The position numbers and the translations under genes were made by a program. The notes beneath the pieces were generated by a model. It ran no database searches and was not told the origin of the DNA. It saw only the letters and a list, made by a program, of their open reading frames with translations. Shown here piece after piece: positions 1 to 11,378 of a DNA stretch of 64,000 nt. The stretch covers positions 1 through 64,000 of the forward strand of contig NZ_CALPCI010000004.1 in NCBI RefSeq assembly GCF_943192935.1, read 5' to 3'. The stretch's first letter is position 1. Each line of letters opens with the position of its first letter. Source of the stretch: Limosilactobacillus caecicola. Its GTDB lineage: Bacteria; Bacillota; Bacilli; Lactobacillales; Lactobacillaceae.

Positions 1-3000
1 TCAGATGCAGATACCGAGTTCGATTCACTTGTACTTACTGAGTTAGATTCACTAGCACTTACCGAATTGGATTCAGAGGCGGATACTGAGTTGCTTTCTG
101 ATGCACTCACTGAGTTCGATTCAGATGCTGATACTGAATTGCTTTCTGATGCACTCACTGAGTTTGATTCACTAGCACTTACCGAATTCGATTCAGAAGC
201 GCTGACGGAGTTTGATTCATAGGCAGATACCGAATTAGATTCACTAGCACTAACTGAATTGGATTCAGATGCAGATACCGAGTTCGATTCACTTGTACTT
301 ACTGAGTTAGATTCACTAGCACTTACCGAATTGGATTCAGAAGCTGATACCGAGTTGGATTCAGATGCACTGACCGAACTAGATTCGGAGGCCGATACTG
401 AGTTGCTTTCTGAAGCACTCACTGAATTTGATTCGCTAGCACTAACTGAGTTCGATTCGGAGGCAGATACTGAATTACTTTCGGAAGCACTTACCGAATT
501 GGATTCACTAGCACTTACAGAATTTGATTCAGATGCTGATACTGAATTGCTTTCAGAGGCACTTACCGAGTTACTTTCGGAAGCACTTACTGAGTTCGAT
601 TCACTAGCACTGACCGAATTGCTTTCAGAAGCGGATACCGAGTTTGATTCACTAGCACTGACTGAATTCGATTCAGATGCCGATACCGAATTCGATTCGC
701 TGGCACTTACTGAGTTCGATTCAGAGGTAGATACTGAGTTGCTTTCAGAAGCAGATACCGAGTTAGATTCACTTGTACTTACTGAGTTAGATTCTGATGC
801 GGATACCGAATTTGATTCACTAGCACTGACTGAATTCGATTCAGATGCTGATACTGAATTGCTTTCGGATGCGCTGATTGAGTTAGATTCGGAGGCACTC
901 ACTGAATTACTTTCTGATGCGCTGACTGAGTTCGATTCACTAGCACTAACTGAATTACTTTCAGAGGCACTTACCAAGTTTGATTCGAATGCTGATACTG
1001 AGTTGGATTCAGAGGTACTTACTGAATTCGATTCGGAAGCTGATACCGAATTGGATTCACTAGCACTAACTGAATTAGATTCGCTGGCACTGACTGAATT
1101 CGATTCAGAAGCAGATACCGAGTTCGATTCTGATGCACTTACCGAGTTACTTTCAGATGCGCTGACTGAGTTAGATTCACTAGCGCTTACTGAATTGCTT
1201 TCGGATACTGATACCGAATTAGATTCAGAAGCAGATACTGAGTTGCTTTCAGAGGCACTTACTGAATTCGATTCAGAGGCCGATACCGAGTTGCTTTCTG
1301 ATGCGGATACCGAGTTAGATTCAGAAGCACTTACTGAATTAGATTCGGATGCAGATACAGATTCTGATGCAGAAACTGAGTTACTTTCGGACGCGCTGAC
1401 CGAGTTCGATTCACTGGCACTGACTGAGTTCGATTCAGAAGCTGATACTGAGTTGCTTTCTGATGCACTTACTGAGTTAGATTCGGAGGCACTGACTGAA
1501 TTGGATTCAGAAGCGCTTACGGAATTACTTTCAGATGCGGATACCGAGTTTGATTCAGAAGCACTTACGGAGTTCGATTCGGAGGCACTCACTGAGTTAG
1601 ATTCGGAGACAGATACTGAGTTGCTTTCAGAGGCACTGACAGAATTCGATTCAGATGCGGATACCGAGTTAGATTCGGAAGCTGATACTGAATTGCTTTC
1701 GGATACTGATACCGAATTTGATTCAGAGGCTGATACTGAATTACTTTCAGAGGCACTTACGGAATTAGATTCGGATGCGGATACTGAATTGCTTCCTGAA
1801 GCACTTACTGAATTTGATTCACTAGCACTTACCGAATTGCTTTCAGAGGCGCTGACTGAGTTCGATTCAGATGCCGATACCGAATTCGATTCACTAGCAC
1901 TCACTGAATTACTTTCAGAAGCACTTACCGAGTTTGATTCAGATGCGCTTACCGAGTTGGATTCGGAGACACTGACTGAATTGGATTCAGAAGTCGATAC
2001 GGAATTCGATTCTGATGCTGAAACTGAGTTACTTTCGGACGCGCTGACCGAATTCGATTCTGATGCTGAAACAGAATTGCTTTCGGATGCGCTGACTGAG
2101 TTCGATTCCGATGCCGATACTGAATTGCTTTCGGAAGCACTTACTGAGTTAGATTCAGAGGCTGAAACTGAGTTGCTTTCTGATGCTGATACCGAGTTCG
2201 ATTCGCTGGCACTCACTGAGTTAGATTCAGATGCGGATACCGAGTTACTTTCAGAAGCACTAGCTGAGTTTGATTCAGATGCGGATACCGAGTTAGATTC
2301 ACTAGCACTGACGGAATTCGATTCACTGGCACTTACTGAATTAGATTCGGATGCGGATACCGAGTTACTTTCAGAGGCACTCACTGAGTTCGATTCGGAA
2401 GCACTTACCGAATTGGATTCAGAGGCGGATACCGAATTCGATTCGGAGGCACTTACTGAGTTTGATTCAGATGCAGATACCGAATTAGATTCACTAGCAC
2501 TAACTGAATTGGATTCACTAGCACTCACTGAATTACTTTCAGACACACTTACCGAGTTGGATTCAGACGCAGATACTGAATTAGATTCAGAAGCACTTAC
2601 GGAATTGGATTCGGAAGCAGATACTGAGTTAGATTCACTAGCGCTTACGGAATTGGATTCGGAGGCAGATACTGAATTGCTTTCTGAAGCACTCACTGAA
2701 TTTGATTCAGAGGCGGATACCGAGTTACTTTCAGAGGCACTTACCGAGTTGGATTCGGAGACCGATACTGAGTTGCTTTCTGAAGCACTGACTGAGTTCG
2801 ATTCAGAGGCCGATAATGAGTTGCTTTCAGAGGCACTTACTGAGTTCGATTCAGAGGCTGATACCGAGTTGCTTTCTGAAGCACTTACTGAGTTAGATTC
2901 GGAGGCGGATACCGAGTTTGATTCACTGGCACTGACTGAGTTCGATTCACTAGCACTTACGGAATTTGATTCAGATACGGATACCGAATTAGATTCACTG

Positions 3001-6000
3001 GCACTTACCGAGTTTGATTCAGATACGGATACTGAATTAGATTCACTGGCACTTACGGAATTGCTTTCGGAAGCAGATACTGAGTTAGATTCAGAAGCAC
3101 TTACCGAGTTGGATTCGGAGGCAGATACTGAGTTGCTTTCAGAGGCACTTACGGAATTCGATTCGGATGTGCTTACTGAGTTTGATTCAGATGCGGATAC
3201 CGAGTTCGATTCTGAAGCAGATACTGAGTTCGATTCACTAGCGCTTACAGAATTAGATTCAGATGCACTCACTGAGTTCGATTCTGATGCACTTACGGAA
3301 TTTGATTCAGATGCAGATACTGAATTGCTTTCAGAGGCACTGACCGAGTTCGACTCAGAAGCACTTACTGAATTACTTTCAGAGGCACTGACCGAGTTCG
3401 ACTCAGAAGCACTTACTGAATTACTTTCAGATGCGCTGACTGAGTTTGATTCAGATGCGGATACCGAATTGGATTCACTAGCACTGACGGAGTTCGATTC
3501 TGATGCACTTACCGAGTTGGATTCAGATGCGGATACTGAATTGCTTTCAGAGGCACTGACCGAGTTCGACTCAGAAGCACTTACTGAATTGGATTCGGAT
3601 GCTGATACAGAATTCGATTCGCTTGCACTTACCGAATTGCTTTCAGAGACAGATACCGAATTAGATTCAGAGGCGGATACAGATTCTGATGCAGATACTG
3701 AATTGCTTTCAGAGGCACTTACCGAGTTGGATTCACTAGCACTCACTGAGTTAGATTCGGAGGCACTAACTGAATTACTTTCAGATGCGCTTACAGAATT
3801 AGATTCGGAAGCTGAAACTGAATTGGATTCAGATGCACTTACCGAGTTGGATTCTGAAGCACTCACTGAATTGGATTCGGAGGCAGATACTGAGTTGCTT
3901 TCAGATGCACTTACTGAATTAGATTCACTAGCACTCACTGAGTTGCTTTCAGATGCCGATACTGAGTTTGATTCGGATGCCGATACCGAGTTACTTTCAG
4001 AGGCACTCACTGAATTGGATTCAGATGCAGAAACGGAATTGCTTTCTGAAGCGCTGACCGAGTTAGATTCAGATGCGGATACCGAGTTCGATTCGCTGGC
4101 ACTGACTGAGTTGCTTTCAGATGCACTTACGGAATTGCTTTCGGAAGCAGATACTGAGTTCGATTCAGAGGCACTTACCGAGTTTGATTCAGATGCTGAT
4201 ACTGAGTTCGATTCGGATGCGGATACCGAGTTGCTTTCAGAGGCACTCACTGAGTTCGATTCTGATGCAGATACCGAGTTGGATTCTGATGCCGAGACTG
4301 AATTACTTTCTGATGCGCTGACAGAATTCGATTCGCTTGCGCTTACCGAGTTTGATTCACTAGCGCTGACGGAATTTGATTCAGAAGCTGATACTGAATT
4401 GCTCTCTGAAGCACTGACCGAGTTAGATTCGGATGCACTCACTGAATTACTTTCAGAGGCACTTACCGAATTGGATTCACTGGCACTCACTGAGTTCGAT
4501 TCACTAGCACTGACTGAATTCGATTCAGATGCGGATACTGAATTGCTTTCAGAGGCGCTGATTGAGTTAGATTCGGAGGCACTGACTGAATTTGATTCAG
4601 AAGCTGATACTGAATTGCTCTCTGAAGCACTTACCGAGTTGGATTCACTGGCACTTACTGAGTTGGATTCGGATGCGGATACCGAGTTACTTTCAGATGC
4701 ACTCACTGAGTTCGATTCAGATGCGGATACTGAATTACTTTCGGATGCACTCACTGAATTTGATTCAGAAGCTGATACCGAGTTGCTTTCAGATGCACTT
4801 ACCGAGTTAGATTCAGAAGCACTTACCGAATTCGATTCGGATGCACTCACTGAATTAGATTCAGATGCGGATACCGAGTTGGATTCGGAGGCACTCACTG
4901 AATTGGATTCTGAAGCACTTACCGAATTCGATTCAGATGCGGATACTGAATTGCTTTCTGATGCACTGACTGAATTCGATTCAGAGGCACTAACTGAATT
5001 ACTTTCAGAGGCACTTACCGAGTTTGATTCGGAAGCACTGACTGAATTGGATTCAGAGGCGGATACCGAGTTACTTTCAGATGCGCTGACTGAGTTCGAT
5101 TCGGAAGCACTCACTGAATTACTTTCAGATACGCTAACGGAGTTGGATTCACTTGCACTTACCGAATTGGATTCAGATGCTGATACTGAATTACTTTCAG
5201 AGGCACTGACGGAATTCGATTCGGAGGCGGATACTGAATTGCTTTCTGATGCGCTGACAGAATTCGATTCGCTTGCGCTTACCGAGTTGGATTCGGAGAC
5301 ACTGACTGAATTGGATTCAGAAGCCGATACGGAATTCGATTCGGATGCCGAGACTGAATTAGATTCACTAGCACTCACTGAGTTCGATTCTGAAGCTGAT
5401 ACCGAATTGGATTCAGAGGCACTTACCGAATTCGATTCACTAGCACTCACTGAATTACTTTCAGAGGCGCTGACTGAGTTCGATTCAGAGGCACTTACCG
5501 AGTTCGATTCGGATGCACTGACTGAATTTGATTCGCTTGCACTTACAGAATTCGATTCAGATGCGGATACCGAGTTAGATTCGGAAGCTGATACTGAGTT
5601 CGATTCACTAGCGCTTACTGAATTGCTTTCAGAGGCACTTACCGAATTAGATTCAGAGGCAGATACTGAGTTAGATTCACTGGCACTTACCGAGTTCGAT
5701 TCAGATGCGGATACCGAGTTGCTTTCTGAAGCACTGACTGAGTTCGATTCAGAGGCACTTACCGAATTGCTTTCGGAAGCAGATACTGAGTTAGATTCAC
5801 TAGCGCTTACGGAATTGGATTCGGAAGCTGATACTGAATTAGATTCACTAGCACTGACTGAATTACTTTCTGATGCACTTACCGAACTTGATTCAGATGC
5901 GGATACTGAATTACTTTCAGATGCACTGACTGAATTGCTCTCTGAAGCACTTACCGAGTTGGATTCGGAGGCAGATACCGAGTTACTTTCAGATGCACTC

Positions 6001-7190
6001 ACTGAATTAGATTCACTAGCACTAACTGAATTGCTTTCAGATGCGGATACCGAGTTACTTTCTGAAGCACTGACCGAGTTAGATTCGGAGGTGCTTACTG
6101 AGTTTGATTCAGATGCAGATACAGAGTTCGATTCGCTTGCACTTACCGAATTCGATTCGCTGGCACTCACTGAGTTCGATTCGGAGGCGGATACCGAGTT
6201 TGATTCACTGGCACTTACCGAGTTTGATTCAGATGCAGATACTGAATTGCTTTCAGAGGCACTTACTGAATTCGATTCGGAAGCTGATACTGAATTACTT
6301 TCAGATGCAGATACTGAGTTAGATTCGGAGGCACTTACCGAGTTGCTTTCGGAAGCACTCACTGAATTGCTTTCGGATGCGGATACCGAGTTACTTTCGG
6401 ATGCACTCACTGAGTTCGATTCAGATGCGGATACTGAATTACTTTCAGATGCACTGACTGAATTGCTCTCTGAAGCACTTACCGAGTTGGATTCGGAGGC
6501 AGATACTGAGTTGCTTTCAGAGGCACTTACTGAATTCGATTCGGAGGCACTGACGGAATTTGATTCAGAGGCGGATACCGAGTTACTTTCAGATGCACTC
6601 ACTGAATTAGATTCACTAGCACTAACTGAATTGCTTTCAGATGCGGATACCGAGTTACTTTCTGAAGCACTGACTGAGTTAGATTCAGAGGCTGAAACTG
6701 AATTGCTTTCTGATGCACTCACTGAATTGGATTCAGAGGCAGAAACTGAGTTGCTTTCGGATACTGATACCGAATTTGATTCACTAGCGCTTACTGAATT
6801 GCTTTCTGATGCACTTACCGAGCTAGATTCGGAGGCGGATACCGAATTCGATTCAGAGGCTGATACTGAATTGCTTTCTGAAGCACTCACTGAATTAGAT
6901 TCACTGGCACTTACTGAGTTTGATTCAGAGGCGGATACCGAGTTGCTTTCAGAAGTACTTACTGAGTTAGACTCGCTAGCACTAATGGAATTAGATCCCG
7001 ATACCGATACAGAATTTGATTGTGAACCACTAACGGAATTAGATTCAGAGGCAGAAATGGAATTTGATCCACTAACACTAGCTGAATTAGATTGACTAAT
7101 ACTGATAGAACCCGATTGAGCTACCGAAGCTGAATTGCTTTGTGAACCTGAAATTGAGTTAAAGGCCGATGCAGATACAGACTGAGATGC
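1..7190 (-). repeat. SRR2: about 295 tandem 24-bp units encoding NSVSASES
   Basis: Read on the minus strand, nearly every 24 bp encodes Asn-Ser-Val-Ser-Ala-Ser-Glu-Ser. The peptide is almost constant; rare changes are mostly at Ala (to Thr or Val) and one Ser to Tyr near 221-223. The DNA varies strongly because serines alternate between TCN and AGY codons and other residues use different synonymous codons. Two shortened units lacking Asn-Ser occur near 1348-1380 and 3671-3700. The repeats thin out at 7000-7190. Serines at every second residue are the expected GtfA/GtfB acceptor sites. Confidence 0.97.
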
Positions 7191-9449
7191 TGACGTGGAT
7201 TCAGAAACAACTGTTGACCCTTGATAAACTACAGTACTAGTTGAGCCACCATTTTGTTCAGAACGAAGTTGACTATTCAAACTTTCCTGATTATTCATTG
7301 ATGTAGATTCACTGGAAAGTGTGCTTGCAATTTCACTCAAACTAATACTTTGGCTGATCCATGTAGTGTCATCGGAAGAATCCTTTGCAGCGTTCAGAGA
7401 ACTCAATAATGTTTGATAATCACTTACAGCCTGGGCAAGCGATGTTGATGCACTAGTTGAGCCTGCCACTTCTGCGGCAGAATTGGAAGTTCCCGTCACC
7501 TCTGCAGTGTTACCCTCGAACGTATCATCTGCGTGAGTGAAGACTGAACTGGTCTGTCCATTGTTAACTTGAATATTTGTATTATCTAGACTAACGGTAA
7601 TTGTAGAATCCGAGCTATTAGTTTGTGGATTATATGCAAATACCAGTCCATTGTCGCTGGTTTGGTGATTTAAAGTTACGATCTTAGGGTCGTTAATTTC
7701 AACTACCGTGCCCTGAACGTATGAACGAATGTTAGCAGCACCAGTTGAATTAGCATTCATGGTGACCGTAGCTCCAGGGTCAATGGTTACGGTCGCAGTA
7801 TCACTTTTCCCGATTGTGTATGATGAATTTTTTTCTTGGTAATAACTACTATCTGCCCGCAAAAGGATGTTAGCATCGCTGGAATATGGGCTACTGCTCT
7901 CGATCGTTAAATTAACAACCGCATTTTTACCAATTTCAATGGTATTTAATTGGTTACTTGCAACATTACCTGTCGAACTTTTATCAGTGGAATTCAGAGC
8001 AATGTTAAAATGCCCCGCACTCATCGTCACTTGAGCACCTTCACCAATTGAGACAATGTTATCAGGATGATCTCCATCCCCTTGTTCAAGCAACACATTA
8101 CCAACAGTGGCACCAGTCATCGTTACACTAGAATTATCTTGAACAGTAAAGGTATGCCCAGCAATATAACCGGAGTCACCCTTAGCGACATAGTTATAAT
8201 GAGCGACCCCCCCACCATCAATGGTAACATTGGAACCAGATAAAATAGTCAAACCATGACTAACATAAAGTTGTATTTTGTTATTACCGTTAACACCGAA
8301 CCATCCAGTCGTTACTTTACCACCAGTCTGATTGATATATGAGTCAACAGCAATTATGCTTGTGTTTCCACTAAGGGCAACCCGGTTAGTGGTACTATAC
8401 GCGGTCCCTGTTTGAGAGAAAATTGCTGTTCCAGCATAAATGGTGGTATTATTCAGGACTAAATTATAATCAGGACTCTCTGAAGAACCGGTATTATACA
8501 GATTAAATGCACCTGTAGATGAGCTAGCATAAATTGTAAGATCATTTACATTTACCTGACCAGAGCCGGATTCATATACTTGGATCTGAAAGCCATTAAA
8601 CCAGATAGTATGGCCATTACCATTAATAGTAAGGTTCCGCGTGACTTTAACACTACTGGTCATCGTAAAGTCAGATTCAATTTCAATAGTATCAATGCTA
8701 GAATCATTCAGTGCCTTAGTAAATTCAGCGGCCGTACTTACATAAGCAGTGGATGTTGAAGTTGAAGTCGTTGCTAATGTGGTTGACAATAACGCAGTCA
8801 TCTGACTCGTTGTCAACTCGGTCGAAGTATTAGTAGCTGAATCAACAACACTTAATGAAGCTTGTGCGTTCGTCGAAATCATTGAAGTTCCATCAGTGCT
8901 GCTAGTGGTACTACTATCTGTGGATGATGAGTTGGAACCACTCATACTGCCTGAAATAGAACCACTAGTACTCTGTGAATCTGAACCACTGGTACTTTGA
9001 GATTGGCTACCGGAAGTTGAAGTCGATGAGGAAGAACTAGTGCTAGTCGAAGAGCTACTCGTGCTTTGACTATCGGAAGCATTGCTATCAGAAGTCGACG
9101 TACTAGTAGAAGTCGTGCTAGTACTTACTGAACCCACAGTGGCAGACCCTTGGTTATTTACGATAGTATCAGCTTTAACAACCGTCGATGGAGTCACTCC
9201 AGCAGTAAGTCCAACCCCTAGAACTGTCGCCAAGGCGGCCATCCCTTTTAGGTACGCCTCCGATGTTGTTTTCCCTTTATCAGACAATGCATCGGGATCT
9301 ACAAATTGTTCAGGACGGACCTCTTCTTTACGGGCAAAAGAAAAAATCTTAAAGAAGCGCGTTAAACAGCTAACCCACCCCTGGTGAGTTTTATACATTT
9401 TGACTCTGCTTTGATCTTCTTCACGATTGAATTTTCTTCTACCTAGCAT
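1..9449 (-). CDS. Serine-rich repeat glycoprotein adhesin (SRRP), 3' end outside the window
   Basis: Surface adhesin exported by the accessory Sec system encoded next door. The frame is open from ATG 9449 to the window edge, at least 3,149 residues, with GGAGG just upstream. Domains read in order: an unusual long signal peptide (residues about 1-80) with a KxYKxGKxW-like motif, here [10 protein letters not shown], then a hydrophobic stretch ending near VVKAD; a first serine/threonine-rich region (about 105-190); a non-repetitive binding region (about 195-655) rich in short beta-strand periods such as [11 protein letters not shown] and [11 protein letters not shown], suggesting a right-handed beta-helix; a linker (about 656-750); then a second serine-rich region of NSVSASES octapeptides to the edge. 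Lactobacillus reuteri SRRPs have a beta-solenoid binding region, which fits. The cell-wall anchor is expected beyond the left edge. Identity as an SRRP is firm; the ligand is unknown. Confidence 0.95.
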   Translation of the reverse strand, partial: MLGRRKFNREEDQSRVKMYKTHQGWVSCLTRFFKIFSFARKEEVRPEQFVDPDALSDKGKTTSEAYLKGMAALATVLGVGLTAGVTPSTVVKADTIVNNQGSATVGSVSTSTTSTSTSTSDSNASDSQSTSSSSTSTSSSSSTSTSGSQSQSTSGSDSQSTSGSISGSMSGSNSSSTDSSTTSSTDGTSMISTNAQASLSVVDSATNTSTELTTSQMTALLSTTLATTSTSTSTAYVSTAAEFTKALNDSSIDTIEIESDFTMTSSVKVTRNLTINGNGHTIWFNGFQIQVYESGSGQVNVNDLTIYASSSTGAFNLYNTGSSESPDYNLVLNNTTIYAGTAIFSQTGTAYSTTNRVALSGNTSIIAVDSYINQTGGKVTTGWFGVNGNNKIQLYVSHGLTILSGSNVTIDGGGVAHYNYVAKGDSGYIAGHTFTVQDNSSVTMTGATVGNVLLEQGDGDHPDNIVSIGEGAQVTMSAGHFNIALNSTDKSSTGNVASNQLNTIEIGKNAVVNLTIESSSPYSSDANILLRADSSYYQEKNSSYTIGKSDTATVTIDPGATVTMNANSTGAANIRSYVQGTVVEINDPKIVTLNHQTSDNGLVFAYNPQTNSSDSTITVSLDNTNIQVNNGQTSSVFTHADDTFEGNTAEVTGTSNSAAEVAGSTSASTSLAQAVSDYQTLLSSLNAAKDSSDDTTWISQSISLSEIASTLSSESTSMNNQESLNSQLRSEQNGGSTSTVVYQGSTVVSESTSASQSVSASAFNSISGSQSNSASVAQSGSISISQSNSASVSGSNSISASESNSVSGSQSNSVSVSGSNSISASESNSVSTSESNSVSASESNSVSASESNSVSASESNSVSASESNSVSASESSSVSASESNSVSASESNSVSVSESNSVSASESNSVSASESNSVSASESNSVSASESNSVSASESNSVSASESNSVSASESNSVSASESNSVSASESNSVSASESNSVSASESNSVSASESNSVSASESNSVSASESNSVSASESNSVSASESNSVSASESNSVSASESNSVSASESNSVSASESNSVSASESNSVSASESNSVSASESNSVSASESNSVSASESNSVSASESNSVSASESNSVSTSESNSVSASESNSVSASESNSVSASESNSVSASESNSVSASESNSVSASESNSVSASESNSVSASESSSVSASESNSVSASESNSVSASESNSVSASESNSVSASESNSVSASESNSVSASESNSVSASESNSVSASESNSVSASESNSVSASESNSVSASESNSVSASESNSVSASESNSVSASESNSVSASESNSVSASESNSVSASESNSVSASESNSVSASESNSVSASESNSVSASESNSVSASESNSVSASESNSVSVSESNSVSASESNSVSASESNSVSASESNSVSASESNSVSASESNSVSASESNSVSVSESNSVSASESNSVSASESNSVSASESNSVSASESNSVSASESNSVSASESNSVSASESNSVSASESNSVSASESNSVSASESNSVSASESNSVSASESNSVSASESNSVSASESNSVSASESNSVSASESNSVSASESNSVSASESNSVSASESNSVSASESNSVSASESNSVSASESNSVSASESNSISASESNSVSASESNSVSASESNSVSASESNSVSASESNSVSASESNSVSASESNSVSASESNSVSASESNSVSASESNSVSASESNSVSASESNSVSASESNSVSASESNSVSASESNSVSASESNSVSASESNSVSASESNSVSASESNSVSASESNSVSASESNSVSASESNSVSASESNSVSASESNSVSASESNSVSASESNSVSASESNSVSASESNSVSASESNSVSASESNSVSASESNSVSASESNSVSASESNSVSASESNSVSASESNSVSASESNSVSASESVSASESNSVSVSESNSVSASESNSVSASESNSVSASESNSVSASESNSVSASESNSVSASESNSVSASESNSVSASESNSVSASESNSVSASESNSVSASESNSVSASESNSVSASESNSVSASESNSVSASESNSVSASESNSVSASESNSVSASESNSVSASESNSVSTSESNSVSASESNSVSASESNSVSASESNSVSASESNSVSASESNSVSVSESNSVSASESNSVSVSESNSVSASESNSVSASESNSVSASESNSVSASESNSVSASESNSVSASESNSLSASESNSVSASESNSVSVSESNSVSASESNSVSASESNSVSASESNSVSASESNSVSASESNSVSASESNSVSASESNSVSASESNSVSVSESNSVSASESNSVSASESNSVSASESNSVSASESNSVSASESNSVSASESNSVSASESNSVSASESNSVSASESNSVSASESNSVSASESNSASASESNSVSASESNSVSASESNSVSASESNSVSASESNSVSASESNSVSASESNSVSASESNSVSASESNSVSASESNSVSASESNSVSTSESNSVSVSESNSVSASESNSVSASESNSVSASESNSVSASESNSVSASESNSVSASESNSVSASGSNSVSASESNSVSASESNSVSASESNSVSVSESNSVSASESNSVSASESNSVSASESNSVSVSESNSVSASESNSVSASESNSVSASESNSVSASESNSVSASESNSVSASESNSVSASESNSVSASESNSVSASESNSVSASESVSASESNSVSASESNSVSASESNSVSASESNSVSASESNSVSASESNSVSVSESNSVSASESNSVSASESNSVSASESNSVSASESNSVSASESNSVSASESNSVSASESNSVSTSESNSVSAFESNLVSASESNSVSASESNSVSASESNSVSASESNSISASESNSVSASESNSVSASESNSVSASESNSVSTSESNSVSASESNSVSTSESNSVSASESNSVSASESNSVSASESNSVSASESNSVSASESNSVSASESNSVSASESNSVSASESNSVSASESNSVSASESNSVSASESNSVSASESNSVSASESNSVSASESSSVSASESNSVSASESNSVSASESNSVSTSESNSVSASESNSVSASESNSVSAYESNSVSASESNSVSASESNSVSASESNSVSASESNSVSASESNSVSASESNSVSASESNSVSTSESNSVSAS

Positions 9450-9505
9450 AAAATCAGCCTCCAATAATCGATTTAAGCAATCGTTGTTATCGGGATAAAT
9501 TTTAT

Positions 9506-9535
9506 CTAACGACCGCTTATTTTTCTACCTAGCAT
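9506..9535 (-). other. Nine-codon upstream ORF, a partial duplicate of the SRRP start
   Basis: In the SRRP leader, ATG at 9535 opens MLGRKISGR followed by TAG. Its first 13 bases are identical to the start of the adhesin gene at 9449, and the eight bases before the ATG are similar. A GGGATGA element precedes it. It may be a translated leader peptide, a decoy start, or debris of a small duplication; the sequence alone cannot decide. Confidence 0.5.
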
Positions 9536-9652
9536 CAAATCGTCATCCCACAAGTGACATCAATATATTCAAGAACGTACACTGCTCATCATACATTTAA
9601 TTAACGTTTTATTTTTTTGCCAGCGATGAGCACTAGCGTTTATAAAATGCTA

Positions 9653-9697
9653 ATTATAGGAATGATGTGCAACGTCTAAATGACGTTGTTTTGTCAA
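9653..9697 (-). promoter_or_regulatory. Candidate SRRP promoter with palindromic operator
   Basis: A perfect TATAAT lies at 9658-9653. Where a -35 would fall (about 9676-9681) there is a perfect 7-bp inverted repeat, CAACGTC-TAAAT-GACGTTG (9670-9688). A consensus TTGACA lies at 9697-9692 but is 33 bp from the TATAAT, too far to pair with it. A weak -35 overlapped by a regulator site would explain the layout; the regulator is unknown. Confidence 0.45.
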
Positions 9698-9809
9698 AAA
9701 AACATAACTAAACATAACTAAAATCAATGCCGCTTCCATTTAATATTGATACTATGATCAACTATTACCAGGCTAATGTCAACGCTATTTAATAAAAAAT
9801 ATTAGATAT

Positions 9810-9842
9810 AAAAAAAGCAATAGCAGAAAAACTGCTATTGCT
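9810..9842 (-). terminator. Intrinsic terminator of the secY2-gtfB operon
   Basis: AGCAATAGCAG and CTGCTATTGCT form a perfect stem followed by seven T on the minus strand, 35 bases past the last gene of the operon. Confidence 0.85.
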
Positions 9843-9877
9843 CTGATACTTTACTAAAAAATTATATAATCTAAAAA

Positions 9878-10054
9878 TTATATAATTGAGGACAACATGA
9901 CTAATAAGACGACCAAAAAGATAAAAATCATGAAAATTCGTTGAAAACTAAATGTCTTTGGTTGCTTCACATACGGTTTTCGTTTTTCTTTTTCGACCTT
10001 ATGAAGCCGGTCTACCGCATGCTGTTCGACCAGTGTTTTTTTATTTGAGTTCAT
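9878..10054 (-). CDS. Small single-pass membrane protein at the end of the accessory Sec operon
   Basis: A 58-residue protein starting MNSNKKTL. The charged N-terminal half is followed by one C-terminal hydrophobic segment (about residues 40-57, IFMIFIFLVVLLVML). Its ATG lies inside the end of gtfB (14-nt overlap), so translation is probably coupled. In streptococcal accessory Sec loci the small proteins Asp4 and Asp5 resemble SecE and SecG; size, tail-anchored topology and position make this the likely counterpart. No family signature is visible, so the assignment rests on context. It would sit with SecY2 in the membrane. Confidence 0.7.
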   Translation of the reverse strand: MNSNKKTLVEQHAVDRLHKVEKEKRKPYVKQPKTFSFQRIFMIFIFLVVLLVMLSSII

Positions 10055-11378
10055 CAGCAATCTCCCCAAATACTTTTTGATAATCTGCTGTCGTGACATC
10101 ACTCGCTTCTTGCCGTTGCGTATCAACCAATTGCTTCATCAACTTTGGTTGAACCAGGGCACTGAGGATCTTTTGCGCCATTGCCTTGTAGTCGTTGGAA
10201 TCATAGACGTTCGCCGTTGCCACCAAGTCTGGTTGGTGAATCGTATCCTTAAAGCCCAGAATCAGCATGTTGCGTTCAAAGGCTCCCCGGACAGCGTCAA
10301 AGATCTCATTGCCATGATTGATGTCGAGATAAACATCACAATTATCCACCAACTGTTGAGTTTGCTGCTTAGTGACCACTGGATAGAGGTCCACATTCTC
10401 ATAGTCCTGGAAGGCCATAAGTTTACTCGACATCTCCGTAATAGCCGCAATATTAAAGTGCACATTTGGCAATAATTTAACTAGCTCTTCAAGGTGTTCT
10501 ACCTGATCACTGTTGGTAAAGGTTAACGCGTTCGGCCGCATCTCGTTGCCCCGTGGGTGTGGATAGATAAAGCCCAAGTATTGGACATCCACATTCCCGG
10601 TATCCTCTGGCAAAAATTCACTCCGTCGTTGCCAGTCTAGGTAACGTTCAAACACGATATGCTTAACCCGTGAATCATTCTCCATGACAAACTTCATGTT
10701 GCCCGGCAATTCATTCCCCAGCTTTTCATGCCAAAAAATGGTGTCCGTGCCGCTCTTTGGCAACCGTAATGACACCGCAAGGGACCGGTTCAAGGTATTG
10801 ATAAATAAATGATCAAGTTGGTAGTGTTGATCCTGGAGAAAATAACTCACAAAATCAACGTAACTACCAAAGTGCCGGGACTCATAGCCAGCATGAAGGA
10901 AGACATCGTCCGCGATCATATTCCACACAATCACGATCCGTCCCCGGTTGTCAAAAAATTGACGCAAAGCGGCCCGGCCGGATTCATAAATCGTCTTAGC
11001 GAACCGTTGCCCATGACGATCGTAGTGATCGACCCAGGCAATTTGACCAGCATCATTGAGCCAGTGAACCTCCTTCACTAACCGCGAATTGTCAGTAGCG
11101 CTGTAGACCATCGTTGCCCGGAGTTTATCGATGTCATAAACCTTTCCCTCGTTACCAGTAGATTCAACCCGCCAAAATTTTGGAAATTGGAGTTGGTCGA
11201 AGTACATTGGTTTCCGGTTACCACCAAGTTTGCAGTAATACTTAATCGGTGAATCGACTTCGTCAGGCAAATAGCCATCGTCATACATTACGACCGTCGG
11301 GATCTTAAACTTGGCAATCATTTCTGAACGCAATAAGTCCAATGATGGTCGATCTAGATTTTCAAATAAATTAAGCAT
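10041..11378 (-). CDS. gtfB: GtfB, regulatory subunit of the SRRP O-GlcNAc transferase
   Basis: A 445-residue protein that in the characterised system pairs with GtfA; GtfB binds the serine-rich polypeptide and keeps GtfA active, without catalysis of its own. The start is taken as ATG 11378 (MLNLFENLDRPS), overlapping the gtfA stop by 8 nt, with a GGGGGA site upstream. A longer open frame exists upstream but lies inside gtfA. The C-terminal part (about residues 290-430, containing TFTNSDQVEHLEELVKLLP and DINHG) also occurs as the tail of the GT8 proteins at 20617 and 30894. Position directly after gtfA supports the call. Confidence 0.92.
   Translation of the reverse strand: MLNLFENLDRPSLDLLRSEMIAKFKIPTVVMYDDGYLPDEVDSPIKYYCKLGGNRKPMYFDQLQFPKFWRVESTGNEGKVYDIDKLRATMVYSATDNSRLVKEVHWLNDAGQIAWVDHYDRHGQRFAKTIYESGRAALRQFFDNRGRIVIVWNMIADDVFLHAGYESRHFGSYVDFVSYFLQDQHYQLDHLFINTLNRSLAVSLRLPKSGTDTIFWHEKLGNELPGNMKFVMENDSRVKHIVFERYLDWQRRSEFLPEDTGNVDVQYLGFIYPHPRGNEMRPNALTFTNSDQVEHLEELVKLLPNVHFNIAAITEMSSKLMAFQDYENVDLYPVVTKQQTQQLVDNCDVYLDINHGNEIFDAVRGAFERNMLILGFKDTIHQPDLVATANVYDSNDYKAMAQKILSALVQPKLMKQLVDTQRQEASDVTTADYQKVFGEIADELK

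Larger units (their letters stand above)
9450..9877. promoter_or_regulatory. 428-bp intergenic region between the accessory Sec operon and the SRRP gene
   Basis: Reading toward the adhesin it holds the upstream operon terminator (9810-9842), two direct copies of ACATAACTAA (about 9710-9731), a TTGACA at 9697-9692, a perfect inverted repeat centred on 9679, a TATAAT at 9658-9653, and the duplicated start region at 9506-9535. No other gene was seen. The separation and the promoter-like elements indicate that the adhesin is transcribed independently of the secretion operon. Confidence 0.6.

Noticed and set aside
259-7095. A plus-strand open frame of 2,278 codons reading D/L-S-x-A-x-T-E repeats
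   Set aside because: It is the antisense of the SRRP repeat array. Its lack of stops follows from the repeated 24-bp unit on the other strand, it begins at an internal TTG without a ribosome site, and it is broken by a TAG where one repeat has a Ser-to-Tyr change.
1-7190. CRISPR-like or satellite repeat array
   Set aside because: The 24-bp units are contiguous with no spacers and form a continuous minus-strand coding frame.
9082-9387. Plus-strand 101-codon open frame opposite the SRRP signal region
   Set aside because: It lies wholly antisense to the well-supported signal peptide and first Ser-rich region, with no ribosome site.
9692-9697. TTGACA as the -35 of the SRRP promoter
   Set aside because: The nearest TATAAT is 33 bp away and no fitting -10 lies at 16-18 bp.
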